A DNA stretch of 64,000 nt, from NCBI RefSeq assembly GCF_014203365.1, contig NZ_JACHIS010000001.1, forward strand, positions 868,001-932,000, in the 5' to 3' direction. The position numbers and the translations under genes are program-made. The notes beneath the pieces were generated by a model, which saw nothing but the letters and a program-made list of their open reading frames with translations, searched no databases and was not told where the DNA came from. This stretch comes from Actinoalloteichus hymeniacidonis. Its GTDB lineage: Bacteria; Actinomycetota; Actinomycetes; Mycobacteriales; Pseudonocardiaceae. Shown in pieces: positions 17,540 to 27,233 of the stretch (position 1 is its first letter; each line of letters opens with the position of its first letter).

Positions 17540-18150
17540 GACTGGTTCGCCTCGGCGCGCAGGCTCGCATAGCGCGCCAGGCATTCCTGGTAGTCGGGCA
17601 GCAGGCCGGTCGACTTGGCCTCGCTCAACGACGGGGCCTGCTCGTCCTTCTCGGAGAGCACCGGCGGGACGTCGGCGGGCCAGGGCAGACCCAACTCCGG
17701 ATCCAGCGGATTGACCCCGTGCTCGTGCCCTGGCCGGTAGCCGGTCGAGCACAGGTAGGAGACCACCGTGTCGTCCTCCAACGCGAGGAAGGCGTGTCCC
17801 AGACCCTCCGGGATGAAGACGGCGCGCGGCGACTCGGTGTCCAGGCGGACCGTGTCGAATTTCCCGAAGGTGGGCGAGCCGACTCGCAGGTCCACCACGA
17901 CGTCGAGCGCCGAACCCTGGGCGCAGTAGACGTACTTGGACTGCCCCGGCGGGACATCGGCGAAGTGCAGTCCCCGGATCACGCCACGACGGGAGACGCT
18001 GTTGTTGGCCTGCGCGAGCCGCAGCGGGTATCCGACGGCCTCGGCGAAGACGTCCTCCTGGTACGGGGCGGTGAACGATCCTCTCTGGTCGGGGAACTTG
18101 GTGGGGATGAATTCGAAGGCGCCGTCGATGCTCAGCTCTTGTACTCGCAC
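17536..18150 (-). CDS. dTDP-4-dehydrorhamnose 3,5-epimerase family protein
   Basis: A 204-residue RmlC-type cupin. Seen: the start VQELSIDGAFEFIPT, FPDQRGSF, NNSVSRRGVIRGLHF (catalytic His), YVYCAQGSALDVVVDLRVGSPTFGK (split: YVYCAQGS then DVVVDLR), and IPEGLGHAFLALED. It would epimerise a dTDP-4-keto-6-deoxy sugar. No other deoxysugar gene is in the window, so it may serve cell-wall rhamnose in trans or have another sugar substrate. GTG 18150 lies 8 nt after TAGGCT on the minus strand with no Shine-Dalgarno, so it is probably leaderless. Coupled to the phosphatase gene. Confidence 0.85.
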   Translation of the reverse strand: MRVQELSIDGAFEFIPTKFPDQRGSFTAPYQEDVFAEAVGYPLRLAQANNSVSRRGVIRGLHFADVPPGQSKYVYCAQGSALDVVVDLRVGSPTFGKFDTVRLDTESPRAVFIPEGLGHAFLALEDDTVVSYLCSTGYRPGHEHGVNPLDPELGLPWPADVPPVLSEKDEQAPSLSEAKSTGLLPDYQECLARYASLRAEANQS

Positions 18151-18770
18151 GGGGCACGAGCCTAGTCCGCTCCGATGGCGGGGCGGCGTGGCTCGCCGGG
18201 GGCCTGTGTCGCCGGATCGGCGCCGGGATCGCGGTCGGCGACCCGGCCTCGGCGAGCGCCTGTCCGAGGGGACACCGAGTCGATTGCGAGGGCAGGCGGG
18301 CAGGCTCGAATTGCGCTGCGGTGCCCTCGGGAACTCGGGGGCATTCGCGGTCGGCGATGCGGGCCGTGCCGTCCAACATCGGCGGAATCGATACGGAGAG
18401 TGTCCGGGTTCGGTCGGCGGCAGGAGTCGAGTGGCGATCGCTGGGAATATGCGCATAGCGCGATGAAAAAGGGATCAAATCCTGAGCAAGAGAAGAAATC
18501 TCAACAATAAGAACGGACGTCTTGCTAGCGAAAGTGCCGGTGAGATGAAATATTGCTCACTTTTCGCTGGATACCCTGTGGGGCGATTCCGGCGTGGTGC
18601 CAGACTGATCGGCACCGCTGTTTCGACTGGTGCCCCTCGTTCATAATCAACGCAGGGTCACCGCTCGGGCGGATGGATCCGACTCCAGGCCGGTGCAAAC
18701 CCGCCGGTTTCCGTATAGCCGGAGTCCGCCGCCGCGAGTATCAAACCCGTCTTCCACCGTGAGGGATGTC
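18151..18770. other. 620-bp intergenic region
   Basis: Between divergent genes. The first half is GC-rich and featureless. The stretch 18445-18560 is clearly AT-rich, with runs such as GATGAAAAAGGGATCAAAT, and then returns to normal composition. No open frame there has a ribosome binding site or recognisable product. It probably contains promoters for malic enzyme, or a decayed or untranslated element. Confidence 0.5.
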
Positions 18771-19955
18771 GTGACCGCACTGAACGATCAGGCGACCGGC
18801 CAGTTGACCGACGAGGAGATCTTCTCAGCCCACGAAGGCGGCAAACTCGGGGTGAGCGTGCGCACCTCGCTGGCCGACTCCCGGGCGTTGTCCATCGCCT
18901 ACACCCCGGGAGTGGCGCAGGTCAGCAGCGCCATCGCCCGAGACGCCGCCTTGGTCAAGGACTACACCTGGACGAACAGGCTCGTCGCCGTGGTCAGCGA
19001 CGGCACCGCCGTCCTCGGACTCGGCGACATCGGCCCCCGAGCGTCGCTGCCGGTGATGGAGGGCAAGGCCGCCCTGTTCAAGGCGTTCGGCGATCTGGAC
19101 GCCATCCCGCTCGTCCTCGACACCACCGACGTCGATGAGATCGTCGAGACGCTGGTCCGGCTGCGGCCGTCCTTCGGCGCGGTCAACCTGGAGGACGTGG
19201 CCGCCCCGCGCTGCTTCGAACTCGAGGAGCGGCTGATCGAGGCCCTGGACTGCCCGGTCATGCACGACGACCAGCACGGCACCGCGATCGTGGTGCTCGC
19301 CGCCCTGCGTGGGGCGGCGAATGTCCTGGCCCGGGAACTCACGGGTCTGCGCGTCGTGGTCTCCGGGGCGGGGGCGGCAGGCGTGGCCTGCGCCGACATC
19401 CTCGTCGCGGCGGGGATCGCCGATGTCACGGTGTTGGACTCGAAGGGCATCGTCGGTTCCGGACGAACCGACCTGAACCCGGTCAAGACCAGGCTCGCGG
19501 CCACGACGAACCCCACCGGACGCACCGGCGGACTCGACGAGGCCTTGACCGGCGCCGATGTCTTCGTCGGGGTCTCCTCCGCCAAGGTCGAGGAGGCATC
19601 CCTGGCGCTGATGGCCCCGGACGGCATCGTCTTCGCGCTGTCCAACCCGGACCCGGAGGTGCACCCGGATATCGCACGCAGGCATGCGGCGGTGGTCGCC
19701 ACCGGCCGTAGTGACTTCCCCAACCAGATCAACAACGTGCTCGCTTTCCCCGGTATTTTCGCCGGGGCACTGAACGCGGGTGCCCGACGGATCACCCAGC
19801 GGATGAAGTTGGCGGCGGCGGATGCGATCGCTTCGGTGGCCGCCGACGAACTCGCCGCCGAGCGCATCGTCCCCAGCGCGCTGGACCCCCGCGTCGCACC
19901 GGCGGTGGCCGACGCGGTCGCCAGGGCCGCAGAGCGGGAACCGGCCGCTGGATGA
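18771..19955 (+). CDS. NAD(P)-dependent malic enzyme
   Basis: Oxidative decarboxylation of malate to pyruvate, linking the TCA cycle and gluconeogenesis. A 394-residue bacterial short form. Seen: SIAYTPGVAQVSSAIA, the dinucleotide-binding VVSGAGAAGVACADILVAAG, DDQHGTAIVVLAAL (metal-binding region), SNPDPEVHPDIA and GRSDFPNQINNVLAFPGIF. The GTG at 18771 follows GAGGGATGTC; an in-frame GTG at 18759 is possible. It stands alone. Confidence 0.92.
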   Translation: MTALNDQATGQLTDEEIFSAHEGGKLGVSVRTSLADSRALSIAYTPGVAQVSSAIARDAALVKDYTWTNRLVAVVSDGTAVLGLGDIGPRASLPVMEGKAALFKAFGDLDAIPLVLDTTDVDEIVETLVRLRPSFGAVNLEDVAAPRCFELEERLIEALDCPVMHDDQHGTAIVVLAALRGAANVLARELTGLRVVVSGAGAAGVACADILVAAGIADVTVLDSKGIVGSGRTDLNPVKTRLAATTNPTGRTGGLDEALTGADVFVGVSSAKVEEASLALMAPDGIVFALSNPDPEVHPDIARRHAAVVATGRSDFPNQINNVLAFPGIFAGALNAGARRITQRMKLAAADAIASVAADELAAERIVPSALDPRVAPAVADAVARAAEREPAAG

Positions 19956-20230
19956 AAAAACATCGGTGAAACGGCGTCATCGGGTGCACATCCGGGAGTC
20001 ACCTGAAAGGCTGTCACTTGATTGGCGAAGCTTCAGCACGCCGAACACGTCTGATCGGCCGGGACCGACGAGGTCCCGGCCGACTCGGGCGCCAGTGACT
20101 GCAGAAGGCAGACGTCGGGTATGGGCACGAACAGGTGGCCCTTGGCGACGTCGTCGGTCGAGCCTGAGATGCGGGCGGATCGTCCGCGCCGACGACAGCG
20201 TGCCAAGCGCACGAGCGGGGGGATGAAGCC

Positions 20231-23200
20231 GTGACCGATCAGGTCGAGCAGCTGGGAAGCCTCGGCGATGCGGATGTTCTCGATCGGAACACCGCACTCT
20301 CGGCCTTCGACGTCCCGGCGGTGTACTGCGATCCTCTCGGTTTGATCCAGGCGGTCAACGAGGACTTCGTTCGACTCGTCCGGGCCACCTCGGCGACCAC
20401 GTTGATCGGCGGCAAGCTCGACATCGTCGGCGACTCCGATGGCGGCCCGGACCGCTTGGTGTGCACGGACGGTGGCAACCTCCCCGTCCGGGTAGTGCCG
20501 TTGCCGGCCGAATCGGGTGAAAATCAGGGCCGGACCGTCTTGCTGATCGCGCTGAACCCGACCGCTCCGGTGCCGGAGTCCTCGGTGCAGGACGAACTGC
20601 GCAGGCTCCGCGATGTCCAGATCGACGCCGGGATCGGCTCCTTCGAATACCGGCTCTCCGACGGAGTGGGGCGCTGGTCGCCCGGCCTGTTCGTCCTGCA
20701 CGGCCTCGACCCCGACGGCGCCCCGCTGGACTTCGCGGGCATCGTCGACATGCTGCACCCCGACGATCGGGAGCGACTGATCCACCTGGCCGCCGAACAG
20801 GCGGAGCGACTGGAGGACTTCGTCTTCGAGTACCGGGTCCAGCATCTCGACGGCAGGCAGCGCAGGCTGTTGGCCAAGGCCGCCATCACCAAGGACGCCG
20901 ACGGCGTTCCCGACATGCTCGTCGGCTTCGCCGCCGACGTCACCGAACAACGCACCGCGGCCGAGGCCTTGGCGGAGGAACGCGCCTGGCTGCTGGAGGC
21001 GCAGCGCATCGCCAGACTGGGCAGCTTCACCCTGGACGAGTCCGCCACCGCGCGCCGCTCCAGCGAGGTGCTGCGCGAGAAGCTGCTCGAACTCACCGGT
21101 CAGGACGAGAAGCTCCTCACCGCGGTGCACCCCGAGGACCGGGACCTGGCCGTCAGCCTGTTGGACAAGGTCGACGGTCTGGCAGGCGAGGTCGAACTGC
21201 GCGACCGAAGCGGTACGCGGCGCTATGCCTGCCGGATCCGGGCCGAACTGGACGCCGACGGCAAGGTGATCCGCAGACACGGCACCGTGCAGGACGTGAC
21301 CGCGCAACGCGAGTTGGAGGCCGAACTCCGAGCGGAACGCCGCAGGCTCTTCGATGCCGAGCGCGGCGCAGGCCTGGGATTCTGGTCCTGGGATCCGGGT
21401 TCGGACCGGGTGTCCTGGTCGCCGGTGCTCCGCGAGATCTTCGGCGTCGACGAGGACTTGGAGATCACCTACCAGCGATACCTGGAGGGGGTGCATCCCG
21501 AGGACCGGACGACCGTCGAGGCGCTCTGGCACACGCTGCTCATCGACAAACAACCCTCGGAATGCGAACACCGGGTGGTCCGTGGCGATGGCACGATCCG
21601 CGTGGTCCGCTGCACCGGGGCGATCACGTTGGAGGCGGACGGCTCGCCCCGGGTCGTCGGCATCACCCAGGACCTCACCGGTCAGCGGGCCGTGGAGGCC
21701 AAGGTCCGGACGTCCACGCAGCGGTTCGCCGACCTGGTGTCGATCGCGCCGATCGGCATCGGCATCTTCGACGACCAAGAGCGGATGATCGACGCCAACG
21801 AGGCGCTGTGCGACCTGCTGGGTTACGAGCTGGACCAGCTGCGGGGCATGAGCGGCGAACAGCTGACCCACCCGCAGGACCGGCAGGCACGCGAGCGATC
21901 GGTGGCCAGGGTCGCGCAGTCCGAGGCCAAGATGACGAAGGTGCCGCAACGGCTGTTGGTCCGCGCCGACGGCGAGCCGGTGTACTGCGAATTACACGTC
22001 TCGCGATCCGAGCAGGACGACGGACGGTTGTTCTGGTTGATCATCTTCCAGGACATCACCGAGCGCCGCCGGGCCGCCGAGGCCCTGCGGCATCAGGCGA
22101 CCCACGACGACCTGACCGGCCTGCCCAACCGGGCCGCCGTGAAGGAACAGCTGGCCGGGCTGCTCAGCGGCCCCGACGGCAGCCGGGTCGCCGTGTTGTT
22201 CTGCGACATCGACAACTTCAAGCGGGTCAACGACTCTCTCGGCCACGACGCGGGTGACGAACTGCTGGTCGCGCTCGCCAGACGGCTGGAGGGCGGCCTG
22301 CCGCCGAGCTGCACGGCTTCCCGGCTCTCCGGCGATGAGTACGTGGTGATCTGTTCGGACATCGACGCCGTCGGCGGCGTCGACGCGTTGGCCACCCGGG
22401 TGGCCGGACTGCTGCGGACGGCCGTCCCGGTGCACGGTCAGCTGGTGCGAGTCTCCGCCTCGATCGGTGCGGCGGTGCCGAACGGCTCCCGGGCCAGCGG
22501 CGCCGACCTGTTGCGCTTCGCGGATGCGGCGATGTTCGAGGCCAAACGCGAGGGCGCGGGGCGGGTGGCGTTGGCCAGCGCGGCGTTGATGGCCTCCGCC
22601 GATCGCCAGGTGCACCTGGAGGGTCAGCTGCGGGAGGCGCTGAGCCGGGACGAACTCATCCTGCACTACCAACCGGTCGTCGGGCCGGATGGCGCGGTGC
22701 AGACCGCGGAGGCGCTGGTCCGCTGGCCGCATCCGGAACGCGGGCTGCTCGCGCCGGACGTGTTCCTGCCGGTGGCCGAACAGGGCGACCTACTGCGTGA
22801 CCTCGACCGCTGGGTGCTGCGGACCGCGTTGCGCGAGGCGTCGACCTGGCCGACGGTCGACGGCAGACAGGTGGCGGTGGCGGTGAACCTGGCAGGCCTG
22901 GTCCCCGGCGTTCCCGACTTCGTCGACTCGGTCACCAACGCGGTGGAGGAGAGCGGGATCGACTGGAACCAGGTGATCCTGGAACTGGTGGAGACCAGCC
23001 TGGTGGATCTGCCGTCACGGACCAGACAGACCATGGGTGAGCTGGTGGAACGCGGTGTCCGCTTCGCTGTCGACGACTTCGGCACCGGCTATTCCTCGCT
23101 GGCCAGGTTGAAGGATCTACCCGCGCAGATCATCAAGGTCGACCGACGATTCGTGGCCGGGGTCGGCAACGATCCCTCCGACTTCGCCGTGGCGCGGGCG

Positions 23201-23392
23201 GTCGTGGACATGGCCAGGGCGATGGATCGCAGTTGTGTCGCCGAGGGCGTCGAGACCGCCACCCAGTTCCACGTGCTGCGCGGCGTCGGCGTGGACGCCT
23301 ATCAGGGTTGGTTGTTCTCGCGTCCGGTGCCTGCCAAGGAGTTTCGCTCCGTCTTGGCGCTCGGACCGCTGCACGTGCCTCGCGCGGGCTGA
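20231..23392 (+). CDS. PAS-PAS-PAS-PAS-PAS-GGDEF-EAL cyclic-di-GMP protein
   Basis: A 1053-residue cytosolic signalling protein for cyclic-di-GMP turnover. About five PAS units (roughly 20-120, 130-240, 250-360, 370-490 and 495-612), then GGDEF (about 620-785) and EAL (about 800-1045). The cyclase signature reads SGDEY near residue 700 instead of GGDEF, and I see no RxxD inhibitory site before it. The phosphodiesterase half keeps EALVRW, DDFGTGYSSL and VAEGVE, so hydrolysis is the better-supported activity. No transmembrane segments. The GTG start follows a G-rich purine stretch. Confidence 0.9.
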   Translation: MTDQVEQLGSLGDADVLDRNTALSAFDVPAVYCDPLGLIQAVNEDFVRLVRATSATTLIGGKLDIVGDSDGGPDRLVCTDGGNLPVRVVPLPAESGENQGRTVLLIALNPTAPVPESSVQDELRRLRDVQIDAGIGSFEYRLSDGVGRWSPGLFVLHGLDPDGAPLDFAGIVDMLHPDDRERLIHLAAEQAERLEDFVFEYRVQHLDGRQRRLLAKAAITKDADGVPDMLVGFAADVTEQRTAAEALAEERAWLLEAQRIARLGSFTLDESATARRSSEVLREKLLELTGQDEKLLTAVHPEDRDLAVSLLDKVDGLAGEVELRDRSGTRRYACRIRAELDADGKVIRRHGTVQDVTAQRELEAELRAERRRLFDAERGAGLGFWSWDPGSDRVSWSPVLREIFGVDEDLEITYQRYLEGVHPEDRTTVEALWHTLLIDKQPSECEHRVVRGDGTIRVVRCTGAITLEADGSPRVVGITQDLTGQRAVEAKVRTSTQRFADLVSIAPIGIGIFDDQERMIDANEALCDLLGYELDQLRGMSGEQLTHPQDRQARERSVARVAQSEAKMTKVPQRLLVRADGEPVYCELHVSRSEQDDGRLFWLIIFQDITERRRAAEALRHQATHDDLTGLPNRAAVKEQLAGLLSGPDGSRVAVLFCDIDNFKRVNDSLGHDAGDELLVALARRLEGGLPPSCTASRLSGDEYVVICSDIDAVGGVDALATRVAGLLRTAVPVHGQLVRVSASIGAAVPNGSRASGADLLRFADAAMFEAKREGAGRVALASAALMASADRQVHLEGQLREALSRDELILHYQPVVGPDGAVQTAEALVRWPHPERGLLAPDVFLPVAEQGDLLRDLDRWVLRTALREASTWPTVDGRQVAVAVNLAGLVPGVPDFVDSVTNAVEESGIDWNQVILELVETSLVDLPSRTRQTMGELVERGVRFAVDDFGTGYSSLARLKDLPAQIIKVDRRFVAGVGNDPSDFAVARAVVDMARAMDRSCVAEGVETATQFHVLRGVGVDAYQGWLFSRPVPAKEFRSVLALGPLHVPRAG

Positions 23393-23447
23393 GTACCCGC
23401 ACCGGCCGGATCGACGGCGCAACCCCAGACCCGGTGCGGACAGCGGG

Positions 23448-23491
23448 ACGGGCGGCATGAACAGCGTGTCGCTGGAGTTCATGCCGCCCGT
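23448..23491. terminator. Bidirectional terminator hairpin
   Basis: A 15-bp perfect stem (CGGGCGGCATGAAC at 23449-23462 with its complement at 23477-23490, plus one flanking A-T pair) around a 14-nt loop. It lies between the convergent GGDEF-EAL and sensor-domain genes. Confidence 0.85.
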
Positions 23492-23515
23492 GTCCTCGGG
23501 GTATCGCGAGACCGA

Positions 23516-24166
23516 TCAGGCGGTCCGGGCGCCGGCCTCGGCCAAACCCGTCGCCAGTCCGCGTGCGGGCTGGGCGGCCGTGCTGGCGAGCACGTTGCGG
23601 CTCATCTCGGCTTGGATCTTGGCCAGCAGCGGGACCACCAGCAAGCCGAGCGCCCCGATGCCGATGGCCTGCGCGGGCAGCAGGGTCGCGGCCACCAGCC
23701 AGTTGTTGATCTCGATGCCTGCGAACACGCTGATCGGCTCGGGGAACAGCTGCCAGGTCCCGAGCAGGGCGATCGAGAGGAACGGCACCGCGGCCATGGC
23801 CAGCGCCAGCACTCCGGCCAGCGTCACGGCGGTGAACTGCACCAGGGTCCAGCCGGCGTCCCGGAGGCTCGACGGATCGGCGATCGCCTGCCGAAGTCCG
23901 GTGATGCCGCCACCGAGCGACAGCGGGCGGGCCTCGACCGGCGTACCGAGGTACCGACCCGCCCGACGGCGCTCCAGGTTGCTCAACCAACGCAGCGCCA
24001 CCAGGACCGCCGGGGTCGCGACGATCCCTACACCTACCGGGATCAACGCCACGCTGACCAGCAGCAGACAGAACCCGAGCACGGCAGCCGGAAACGTGCA
24101 CAGGGTCGTCAGCGAGTAACTGGTGGCGCGCAGTACCTGGGTAAGCCGCTTCCGCACGACGGTCAT
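23516..24166 (-). CDS. Orphan sensor-domain membrane protein
   Basis: A 216-residue membrane protein resembling the N-terminal sensor domain of actinobacterial histidine kinases (paired hydrophobic segments at about 18-40 and 42-60, then at about 110-130, 138-155 and 165-185). The kinase core is absent: after the last helix the protein ends with an Ala/Gly-rich tail. The ATG has GGAGATG-like purines upstream. It may be a stand-alone sensor or membrane-organising protein; no partner kinase is adjacent. Confidence 0.7.
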   Translation of the reverse strand: MTVVRKRLTQVLRATSYSLTTLCTFPAAVLGFCLLLVSVALIPVGVGIVATPAVLVALRWLSNLERRRAGRYLGTPVEARPLSLGGGITGLRQAIADPSSLRDAGWTLVQFTAVTLAGVLALAMAAVPFLSIALLGTWQLFPEPISVFAGIEINNWLVAATLLPAQAIGIGALGLLVVPLLAKIQAEMSRNVLASTAAQPARGLATGLAEAGARTA

Positions 24167-24288
24167 CTCCTCTTGGCTCGTGGTGATGCCGAGAAGTCTG
24201 CTCGGGCGCGGCGCCGTGCACAGTGGAGCGGACTACACCCTTTGCCGGGTGCCTGCTCCCCGCCGGTAGGCCGCGCCGACGGGTCGGC

Positions 24289-25947
24289 TCACTCGACGTC
24301 GCCCGGCCCGGTCGGGGTGGCGTCGGCGGCGGCGAGTACTGCGGCGATGCGGTGTCGAGGCAGGTCGATCAACCGCAGATCCAACTCCTCGGCCCGGGGC
24401 GCCGTGGCCCGCACCAGGTCTCGGGCCTGGTTCTTGGTCAAGGTCCGTCCCAGGGCCGACTCCCGCTGGACCAGCGCCTCCCGCCACACGTTGGCGATGC
24501 GGCCGTGCGCCTTGCGCAACAGCGCACCGGCAGGCGAGGCGGTCTCGCCGGTCGCCGAGGTGGCCACCACGACGGCGTGCTTGCCGTCCGGTGTGCTTCG
24601 GTGGAATCGCAGTGAGTACTTCGCGGCGACGAGTTCGCGTAGCGCCTGCTGGGCGGCCGCATCGACGAGGTCCGGATGGTTGTTGCGCACCAACACGGCG
24701 AGCCGCTGGGCATTGGTCGCGGCCAGCACCCGCGACAACCACGGTCCCGGATCGCCCTGTGCGTCGATCACGGCGGCGGCCGTGGTGCTGGGAGCGGACC
24801 AATCTGCCGTTGACACCGGAAGCGGGCATTGCGGACCGGCGTCATCCGACGTCGATCCGCCTGCGGGCGCCACCAGACGCTGTAGTGCGTCCAGCGCCGC
24901 CTCGGAGAGCGTGCCGCCCGACTCGCTGGACTGCGGGCCGTGCGTGTAGATCCGGTTGTCGCCTCGCCGGGCGCTCTTCCCGGAGCCGACCGGCCGACAG
25001 ACATACAGATCGCTGGCGCTGCCGACCGCCTGCGCACCCTCGTACCGGTCGAAGTCGGGGACGATCGCCTCGAAGAGCATGCCGAGCCGCTGAAGGCGTT
25101 GCTGCACCGCGAACCCGAGTGCGGGCGTCCGATCGCTGTAGCCGTAGGCGATGAGCACGCGCCCACCGGAATCCCGCAGACACTCGACTGCCCTGGCCGC
25201 GAAGAGTCCGATGCCCTCCGGTGTGTAAGGCGGGTCGGTGAAGACCAGATCGCTGCCCGCGAGCACCGACGGTGGCAGACCGAACCGCAGGTCGGCATGC
25301 AGACAGCGCACCCGCAGACCCCGTGCCTCGGCGATACGGTCGATGTGGGCCAGCACCCGGTCGTCGACGTCGACGACGGTGATGGACAGCTCCGGACGCA
25401 GTCCCGCCAGGGCGAGCGACGTCAGATCGTGGTCGCCGAGGAACAGCACCTCGGCCCCGTCCAGTTCGTACTGTGATGTCAGCCATGCCGCGCGGCGCAA
25501 CACACTGTCCGGGGTGGCCTGGACGTGATCCAGTGCGGCCAGCGGCGGGGGCACCTCGGCGATGTCCGCCCGGACCGCCGAGCGCACCGAATCCGGCAAT
25601 TCCACCGAGGCCGAGACCGGCTCGACCGGGGCGGGCAGCTCGGCGAGCGCGAACCGCCGTCGGTACTCGTCGGCGAGCGGGGCGGGGATGCGGAACAGCT
25701 CGCGACCATCGACCGAGCGGCGCGCCAGGTCGTCGCCCACCGCGCTGAGCAGCTCTTCCACGGTACGGCGGGGCATCGCGGGGCCTCGGATCACATCGTC
25801 GAGCGACTGCCAATCCGTCAGCAGCATGGCCAACACGCGGCGGAATCGCAGGCCGTGCACCCCGGCGGCGCGGATCAGCTCCGCCACCGCCGCCGAGGGA
25901 TCCGAGGTGCTGTGGTCGATGCCGTCCTCGGCGATCTGGTGGTTCAT
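24289..25947 (-). CDS. Bis-aminopropyl spermidine synthase (BpsA) family protein
   Basis: A 552-residue member of the DUF43/BpsA family; characterised archaeal and thermophile members transfer aminopropyl groups to make branched polyamines. Seen: a winged-helix-like N-terminal part, then LFLGDHDLTSLALAG, DVDDRVLAHIDRIA and FTDPPYTPEGIGLFAARAVE, the family's nucleotide- and substrate-binding motifs. The usual GDDD reads GDHD here. About 200 C-terminal residues extend beyond the catalytic core, as in other actinobacterial homologues. Activity on polyamines is an inference. It stands alone, divergent from the OpuC operon. Confidence 0.75.
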   Translation of the reverse strand: MNHQIAEDGIDHSTSDPSAAVAELIRAAGVHGLRFRRVLAMLLTDWQSLDDVIRGPAMPRRTVEELLSAVGDDLARRSVDGRELFRIPAPLADEYRRRFALAELPAPVEPVSASVELPDSVRSAVRADIAEVPPPLAALDHVQATPDSVLRRAAWLTSQYELDGAEVLFLGDHDLTSLALAGLRPELSITVVDVDDRVLAHIDRIAEARGLRVRCLHADLRFGLPPSVLAGSDLVFTDPPYTPEGIGLFAARAVECLRDSGGRVLIAYGYSDRTPALGFAVQQRLQRLGMLFEAIVPDFDRYEGAQAVGSASDLYVCRPVGSGKSARRGDNRIYTHGPQSSESGGTLSEAALDALQRLVAPAGGSTSDDAGPQCPLPVSTADWSAPSTTAAAVIDAQGDPGPWLSRVLAATNAQRLAVLVRNNHPDLVDAAAQQALRELVAAKYSLRFHRSTPDGKHAVVVATSATGETASPAGALLRKAHGRIANVWREALVQRESALGRTLTKNQARDLVRATAPRAEELDLRLIDLPRHRIAAVLAAADATPTGPGDVE

Positions 25948-26090
25948 GCCCCCGATCGTTCCACCATGCGGACAACCGATCGGATTCACGCCCGCTGTGG
26001 CGCTTGGTGGTCGCAGATGTCGCGGTGCGCGTCTAGGGTCGTTCGTCGGCGCAGCGGTCGGAGATCGGCCGCGTGACACGAGGGGGCTCG

Positions 26091-27233
26091 GTGATCGAGT
26101 TCCAATCCGCGACCAAACGCTTCCCGGACGGAACGGTGGCCGTTCGGGAGCTCGACCTCACCGTGGAGGCAGGCACCATCACGGTCTTCGTGGGACCGTC
26201 CGGCTGCGGTAAGACCACCTCGCTGCGGATGGTCAATCGGATGGTCGAACCGACCTCCGGCACGGTGCTGGTCGACGGGGTCGACGTACTGAGCTCGGAT
26301 CCGGCGCGACTGCGCCGGGGGATCGGCTACGTCATCCAACACGCGGGGCTGTTCCCGCACCGGACCGTTCTGGACAACATCGCCACGGTCCCGTTGCTCT
26401 CCGGGTGGACCCGCCGCAAGGCCAGGAGCCGCGCCGCCGAGCTACTCGAACTGGTCGGTTTGGCTGGCGAACTCGGATCGCGTTACCCCGCGCAGCTCTC
26501 CGGCGGCCAGCAGCAGCGGGTCGGCGTGGCGAGGGCATTGGCCGCCGATCCGCCCGTGCTGTTGATGGACGAACCCTTCTCGGCCGTGGACCCGGTGGTC
26601 CGCGAGGGTCTCCAGGACGAGCTGCTGCGGTTGCAGAACGACCTGGACAAGACGGTCGTCTTCGTGACCCACGACATCGACGAGGCGGTCCGCATCGGCG
26701 AGCGGGTCGCGGTCTTCGCCGAGGGCGGTCGGTTGGCGCAGTATGTGGCGCCTGCCGAACTGCTGGCCTCGCCCGCCGACGATTTCGTCGCCGACTTCGT
26801 CGGCCGGGATCGCGGCTACCGAGGGCTGTCCTTCCTGCCCGCCTCGGACCTGGCCTTGGGCGAGGTCGCCACGACGGAGGTCGGCGCGACTCGGGGCGGG
26901 TTGTCCGCCGAGGCCAGTGCGGAGGACTGGGTGCTGGTGTTGGACGGCGATCGAAGACCCAGAGGTTGGCTGGCGCCGGATTCCCCATGGCGCCGGGACC
27001 GCGACGCCGGTGAGCTCGCCGAATCGGACCTGGTGGCGGGTGGCTCGCTGCACACCGACGGCGGTGCCCTGCGTGGTGCGCTGGACGCGGCCCTGTCGGC
27101 ACCCTCCGGTCTCGGAGTGGTGGTGGACGACTCGGGCCGCTACCGGGGTGTGATCACCCCGAGTCGGGTGCTGGATCTGGTGGAACGTCGTCGCTCGAAG
27201 CGCGGCGGACCGTCGGCGGGAGCCACCACCTGA
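26091..27233 (+). CDS. opuCA: Glycine betaine/choline ABC transporter, ATP-binding protein
   Basis: The ATPase of an OpuC/ProU-type importer of quaternary ammonium osmoprotectants. Seen: Walker A GPSGCGKTT, Q-loop VIQHAGLFPHRTV, signature LSGGQQQRVGVARALA, Walker B VLLMDEPFSAVDP and the H-loop VTHDIDEA. The C-terminal 110 residues correspond to the tandem CBS region but are divergent. GTG 26091 has AGGGGG 5 nt upstream. It shares TGATG with the first permease gene. Confidence 0.92.
   Translation: MIEFQSATKRFPDGTVAVRELDLTVEAGTITVFVGPSGCGKTTSLRMVNRMVEPTSGTVLVDGVDVLSSDPARLRRGIGYVIQHAGLFPHRTVLDNIATVPLLSGWTRRKARSRAAELLELVGLAGELGSRYPAQLSGGQQQRVGVARALAADPPVLLMDEPFSAVDPVVREGLQDELLRLQNDLDKTVVFVTHDIDEAVRIGERVAVFAEGGRLAQYVAPAELLASPADDFVADFVGRDRGYRGLSFLPASDLALGEVATTEVGATRGGLSAEASAEDWVLVLDGDRRPRGWLAPDSPWRRDRDAGELAESDLVAGGSLHTDGGALRGALDAALSAPSGLGVVVDDSGRYRGVITPSRVLDLVERRRSKRGGPSAGATT

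Noticed and set aside
16863-18478. Long minus-strand frames extending the histidine phosphatase and hydrolase upstream
   Set aside because: Sections beyond the chosen starts have no family similarity and overlap the coding sequence of neighbours.
20033-21949. 638-codon minus-strand frame under the PAS-GGDEF-EAL gene
   Set aside because: Antisense shadow with no domains and no start context.
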